17,147 bases of DNA from HGM05190 sp964394205. GTDB taxonomy: Bacteria > Bacteroidota > Bacteroidia > Bacteroidales > Muribaculaceae. The position numbers were made by a program, and so were the translations under genes. Shown one piece after another: positions 14,514-17,147 of this stretch (the first letter of the stretch is position 1; every line of letters starts with the position of its first letter). The notes beneath the pieces were generated by a model, which worked only from the letters and a program-made list of their open reading frames with translations, made no database searches and was not told the origin of the DNA. Location: positions 1-17,147 of the forward strand of contig CAYMVS010000049.1 in assembly GCA_964394205.1 (NCBI GenBank). Direction: 5' to 3'.

Positions 14514-16703
14514 TTATCTTATGAAAAGAAGCTCGCGATATTTAGGCAGAGGCCACATCTCGTTGTCAATCATCAGCTCGAGCTTGTCGATGTGGTAGCG
14601 TATGGTGTCCATGCACGGGGCCACGTTGTCGTGGTAGGCGATCGCCTTGTCGCGCTCGGAGGAGATGCGGTTGGCCTCGCGTCGTGCATCGACCATCTTG
14701 GCGACCTCGCTCTTGATGGTCTTGATGTGGCGGGCAAGAGCCTCGATGGTGGTCATGTCGGTGGCCGCCATCTCGTCACCCTTGTCGCCGCTGAAGACGG
14801 TCTTGAGCTTGTAGACATTGTCGAGCAGCAGTGACTGATAGCGTATCGCCACCGGCACGATGTGGTTGATGGCGAGGTCGCCGAGCACACGGGCCTCAAT
14901 CTGGATTTTCTTGGTGTACATCTCCCACTTCACCTCGTTTCGGGCCTCGAGCTCAACCTTGTTCATCACACCGGTTGATGTGAACATATCAATCGATTTT
15001 TTGCTGAGGTAGGCGTCAAAAATGCGGGGTATGGAGGTCTCGCAGTCGAGGCCGCGATGCGCTGCCTCGGCTTTCCACTCGTCGCTGTAGCCGTTTCCGT
15101 CAAAATGGATCGGTGCCGACTCGACAAGCAGCTCCTTGACCACGGCGAGGATGGCATGGTTGAGAGGCTCGCCGGCGGCCACGCGGCTGTCGACAGCCTT
15201 GCTGAATCGCTGCAACTGCTCGGCAACGGCGGTGTTGAGGGCTATCATCGCCGAGCCACAGTTGGCACTCGAGCCCACGGCGCGGAACTCAAACCGGTTG
15301 CCGGTGAAGGCAAAGGGCGACGTGCGGTTGCGGTCGGTGTTGTCAAGCATGATCTCGGGGATGGAGGCAATCTCGAGGTTGACCCCCTGCTTTGTCGAGA
15401 GCGACATCAGGTCGTCGCTGTCGGTCTTGATTATATGGTCGATGACGCTGGCAAGCTGAGAGCCGGTGAAGATGGAGATGATGGCGGGGGGAGCCTCATT
15501 GGCGCCCAAGCGGTGGCCGTTGGTGGCCGACATGATCGAGGCCTTGAGCAACGCGTTGTGACGATGGACGGCGGCCATCACAATCGAGACAAAGGTGATG
15601 AACTGCAGATTGTCTCTCTGGGTCTTGCCCGGCGCAAACAGCAGGGTGCCGGTGTCGGTGCCTAAGCTCCAGTTGTTGTGTTTTCCCGAGCCGTTGATGC
15701 CGGCAAAGGGTTTCTCGTGGAGGAGCACCCTGAAGTTGTGGCGACGGGCGACCTCGCTGATGAGCGACATCAGCAGCATGTTGTGGTCGTTGGCAAGGTT
15801 GGTCTCCTCAAAAATCGGCGCGAGCTCAAACTGGTTGGGCGCCACCTCGTTGTGGCGCGTTTTGGCGGGGATGCCAAGCTTGTGGCACTCTATCTCGAGG
15901 TCGAGCATGAAAGCCTCGACGCGCGAGGGGATTGCTCCGAAATAATGGTCTTCAAGCTGCTGGTTTTTGGCGCTCTCGTGGCCCATGAGGGTGCGCCCGG
16001 TCAGCACAAGGTCGGGGCGAGCCGAGTAGAGGGCCTCGTCGACCAAAAAATACTCCTGTTCCCAGCCCAAGTAGGAGATGACATGTTTCACCTCGGGGTC
16101 AAAATAGTGGGCCACGGGCACGGCGGCGCGGTCAACGGCCGTCAGGGCGCGCAGCAGCGGCGTCTTGTAGTCGAGCGACTCGCCGGTGTAGGAGATGAAG
16201 ATGGTGGGGATACACAGTGTGTTGTCCATTATGAAAGCCGGCGACGATATATCCCAGGCCGAATATCCGCGGGCCTCAAAGGTGTTGCGTATGCCTCCGT
16301 TGGGGAAGCTCGACGCGTCGGGCTCCTGTTGCACCAACAGTTTCCCGCTGAACTCCTCGACCACACCGCCTTTGCCGTCGTGCTCGATAAAGCCGTCGTG
16401 TTTCTCGGCGGTTGTCTCGGTGAGAGGCTGGAACCAGTGGGTGTAGTGGCGGGCACCATTGTCGATGGCCCATTGTTTCATGCCCTGGGCCACACTGTCG
16501 GCCACGTCGCGGGGCAGCGGCTGCTTGTTGTCGATCGCGTTGACAAGCGCCTGATAGGTTTTCTTGGGGAGGTATTCAAACATCTTGCGGCGGTTGAACA
16601 CATACTTCCCGTAATACTCTTGAGGGCGTTCGGCGGGAATTTCCACAGGCGCAGCTTTGCGCGAGAACGCTTCCTCGACCACTTTAAATCTAAGTGATGA
16701 CAT
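14514..16703 (-). CDS. glnN: type III glutamine synthetase
   Basis: This 729-aa protein is of the GSIII class, which is larger than GSI (about 450 aa) and is typical of Bacteroidetes and cyanobacteria. It makes glutamine from glutamate, ammonia and ATP. The GSIII-specific N-terminus is present (PQEYYGKYVFNRRKMFEYLP near residue 27), followed by WFQPLTETTAEKHDGF, the catalytic core motifs HNEVAPNQFELAPIFEE, GSGKHNNWSLGT, and RTSPFAFTGNRFEFRAVGSS, and the long helical C-terminal region with conserved KVELEARNEVKWEMY. The ATG at 16703 follows a predicted promoter and leader. The gene is the first of a two-gene operon with the purF-like enzyme, which uses glutamine as nitrogen donor. No adenylylation-site control is expected for this class; leader structures and an upstream palindrome are possible control elements. 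Confidence 0.97.
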   Translation of the reverse strand: MSSLRFKVVEEAFSRKAAPVEIPAERPQEYYGKYVFNRRKMFEYLPKKTYQALVNAIDNKQPLPRDVADSVAQGMKQWAIDNGARHYTHWFQPLTETTAEKHDGFIEHDGKGGVVEEFSGKLLVQQEPDASSFPNGGIRNTFEARGYSAWDISSPAFIMDNTLCIPTIFISYTGESLDYKTPLLRALTAVDRAAVPVAHYFDPEVKHVISYLGWEQEYFLVDEALYSARPDLVLTGRTLMGHESAKNQQLEDHYFGAIPSRVEAFMLDLEIECHKLGIPAKTRHNEVAPNQFELAPIFEETNLANDHNMLLMSLISEVARRHNFRVLLHEKPFAGINGSGKHNNWSLGTDTGTLLFAPGKTQRDNLQFITFVSIVMAAVHRHNALLKASIMSATNGHRLGANEAPPAIISIFTGSQLASVIDHIIKTDSDDLMSLSTKQGVNLEIASIPEIMLDNTDRNRTSPFAFTGNRFEFRAVGSSANCGSAMIALNTAVAEQLQRFSKAVDSRVAAGEPLNHAILAVVKELLVESAPIHFDGNGYSDEWKAEAAHRGLDCETSIPRIFDAYLSKKSIDMFTSTGVMNKVELEARNEVKWEMYTKKIQIEARVLGDLAINHIVPVAIRYQSLLLDNVYKLKTVFSGDKGDEMAATDMTTIEALARHIKTIKSEVAKMVDARREANRISSERDKAIAYHDNVAPCMDTIRYHIDKLELMIDNEMWPLPKYRELLFIR

Positions 16704-16858
16704 AATTGGTTGACTGTATAAGTGAATATTGAAAGATCTTGAAACAGTCGTGTAGCAGATGCCCGGCTTCGGGCAAAGGTTTCACGGTCACGGCAGGGAC
16801 GGCGCGGGCTTCCGCATTTCAATTGTCCTGCCGCGCGTCAATCCTCTCTTGGATTGAC
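16704..16858 (-). promoter_or_regulatory. structured glnN mRNA leader
   Basis: The predicted leader of about 150 bases contains three stems. In transcript order they are 16858-16851 with 16844-16837 (perfect 8 bp, loop AAGAGA, right at the predicted start), 16833-16825 with 16800-16791 (9 bp plus one bulged base), and 16774-16770 with 16765-16761 (GCCCG, loop AAGC, CGGGC). No T-run follows the third stem, so it is not a simple attenuator. It does not match a riboswitch class that I can recognise. Confidence 0.45.
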
Positions 16859-16862
16859 CCCG

Positions 16863-16894
16863 CAAAGGTAAAACCAATTTTCTTTTCCTCCAAA
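16863..16894 (-). promoter_or_regulatory. promoter of the glnN operon
   Basis: Read leftward, TTTG (16894-16891), exactly 20 bases, then TACCTTTG (16870-16863). This is a full match to the Bacteroidetes TTTG-N19-21-TAnnTTTG pattern. Transcription would start near 16857. It is the best promoter match in the window, in keeping with a highly expressed nitrogen-assimilation gene. Confidence 0.65.
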
Positions 16895-16906
16895 AAAAAA
16901 TCACAC

Positions 16907-16918
16907 CGGGTGCACCCG
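16907..16918. promoter_or_regulatory. 12-bp perfect palindrome upstream of the glnN promoter
   Basis: CGGGTGCACCCG is a perfect palindrome 12 bases upstream of the -33 box. Its placement and symmetry suit a dimeric activator or regulator, but GC-rich palindromes of this size can arise by chance. No regulator is assigned. Confidence 0.35.
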
Positions 16919-16951
16919 CAACCGTCAGCGACCCCGTCATCAACCCGACCG

Positions 16952-16969
16952 CCGATGGCTGACCATCGG
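16952..16969. other. perfect hairpin CCGATGG / CCATCGG
   Basis: A 7-bp perfect stem (16952-16958 with 16963-16969, loop CTGA) lies between the right-edge coding remnant and the glnN promoter. It could end transcription entering from the right, but no T-run follows on the minus strand, so it is not called a terminator. Confidence 0.4.
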
Positions 16970-16988
16970 GCAGCGGCGGCTCCATTGC

Positions 16989-17147
16989 CCTTAATTTGAG
17001 CTTGGACGGAGCAACTTGTGAAAATAGCTCATCGACAGCTTCACTCATTTCATTAAACAAATTTTTATGAGTTAAATGTCTATTTATCTTCCGGCTGAAG
17101 AAATAGAATGCTTTCACCTCCACAGAACGAGAAGCGATTACCCATTC
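16989..17147 (-). pseudogene. possible C-terminal remnant of an IS630-type transposase, cut by window edge
   Basis: A leftward frame is open from the right edge. It reads FYFFSRKINRHLTHKNLF followed by NEMSEAVDELF and ends in PSKLKLR near 16989. The layout of basic residues, the NLF turn and the amphipathic SEAVDELF helix resembles the end of IS630-family transposases. The frame continues to a stop at 16788, but that extension crosses the glnN promoter and reads as non-coding. A TAA lies just past KLKL in the +1 frame, so a one-base indel would explain the lost end. The sequence is AT-rich compared with glnN. The assignment rests on a short resemblance only; it could be another small AT-rich gene. 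Confidence 0.3.

Noticed and set aside
15678..16697. 339-codon open frame antisense to glnN
   Set aside because: Shadow of glutamine synthetase III; its composition follows the reverse of a conserved enzyme and no domain is visible.

Overview
The window looks like a chromosomal segment of a fairly GC-rich member of the Bacteroidales. The lineage signals are a type III glutamine synthetase, a DUF4954 protein, the dut / TPR lipoprotein-type / DUF4292 / EnvC gene order, a BioG-BioC fusion, promoter boxes of the Bacteroidetes TTTG-N20-TAnnTTTG type, and no Shine-Dalgarno sites. A family such as Muribaculaceae is plausible, but no rRNA or marker phylogeny is available here. Most of the segment is ordinary conserved chromosome. 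The accessory parts are the AT-rich left end (1 to about 950), the repeat-filled gap (952-1411) and the AT-rich right edge (about 16990-17147).

Left end (1-1411): a minus-strand DUF3800 gene with much lower GC than its surroundings has its own close-fitting promoter. Behind it lie an intrinsic terminator and a pair of inverted copies of a multi-hairpin repeat. One hairpin carries a compensated base-pair change between the copies, which makes this the most unusual non-coding structure in the window.

Centre (1412-12656): a DUF4954 beta-helix-type protein runs leftward from a divergent promoter region. Rightward from the same region runs a tight eight-gene array: dut, a TPR protein, a DUF4292 lipoprotein, an EnvC-like LytM protein, bioA, bioF, a bioG-bioC fusion and gluQ. 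Gaps are at most about 31 nt and several genes overlap, so one long transcript is possible. It would combine dUTP cleanup, envelope proteins, most of biotin synthesis (bioB and bioD are missing here) and tRNA-Asp queuosine glutamylation.

Right part (12626-17147): glnN and a PurF-like amidotransferase run leftward, separated by one base. They are expressed from a strong-looking promoter with a structured leader of about 150 nt. This pairs glutamine production with a glutamine-consuming enzyme. The purF-like gene ends convergently inside the 3' end of gluQ. The right edge holds a piece of reading frame resembling the C-terminus of an IS630-type transposase.

No CRISPR array, tRNA, rRNA or complete insertion sequence was seen. 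I do not see a clearly new multi-gene system; the strongest candidates for novelty are the paired structured repeat and the glnN leader.
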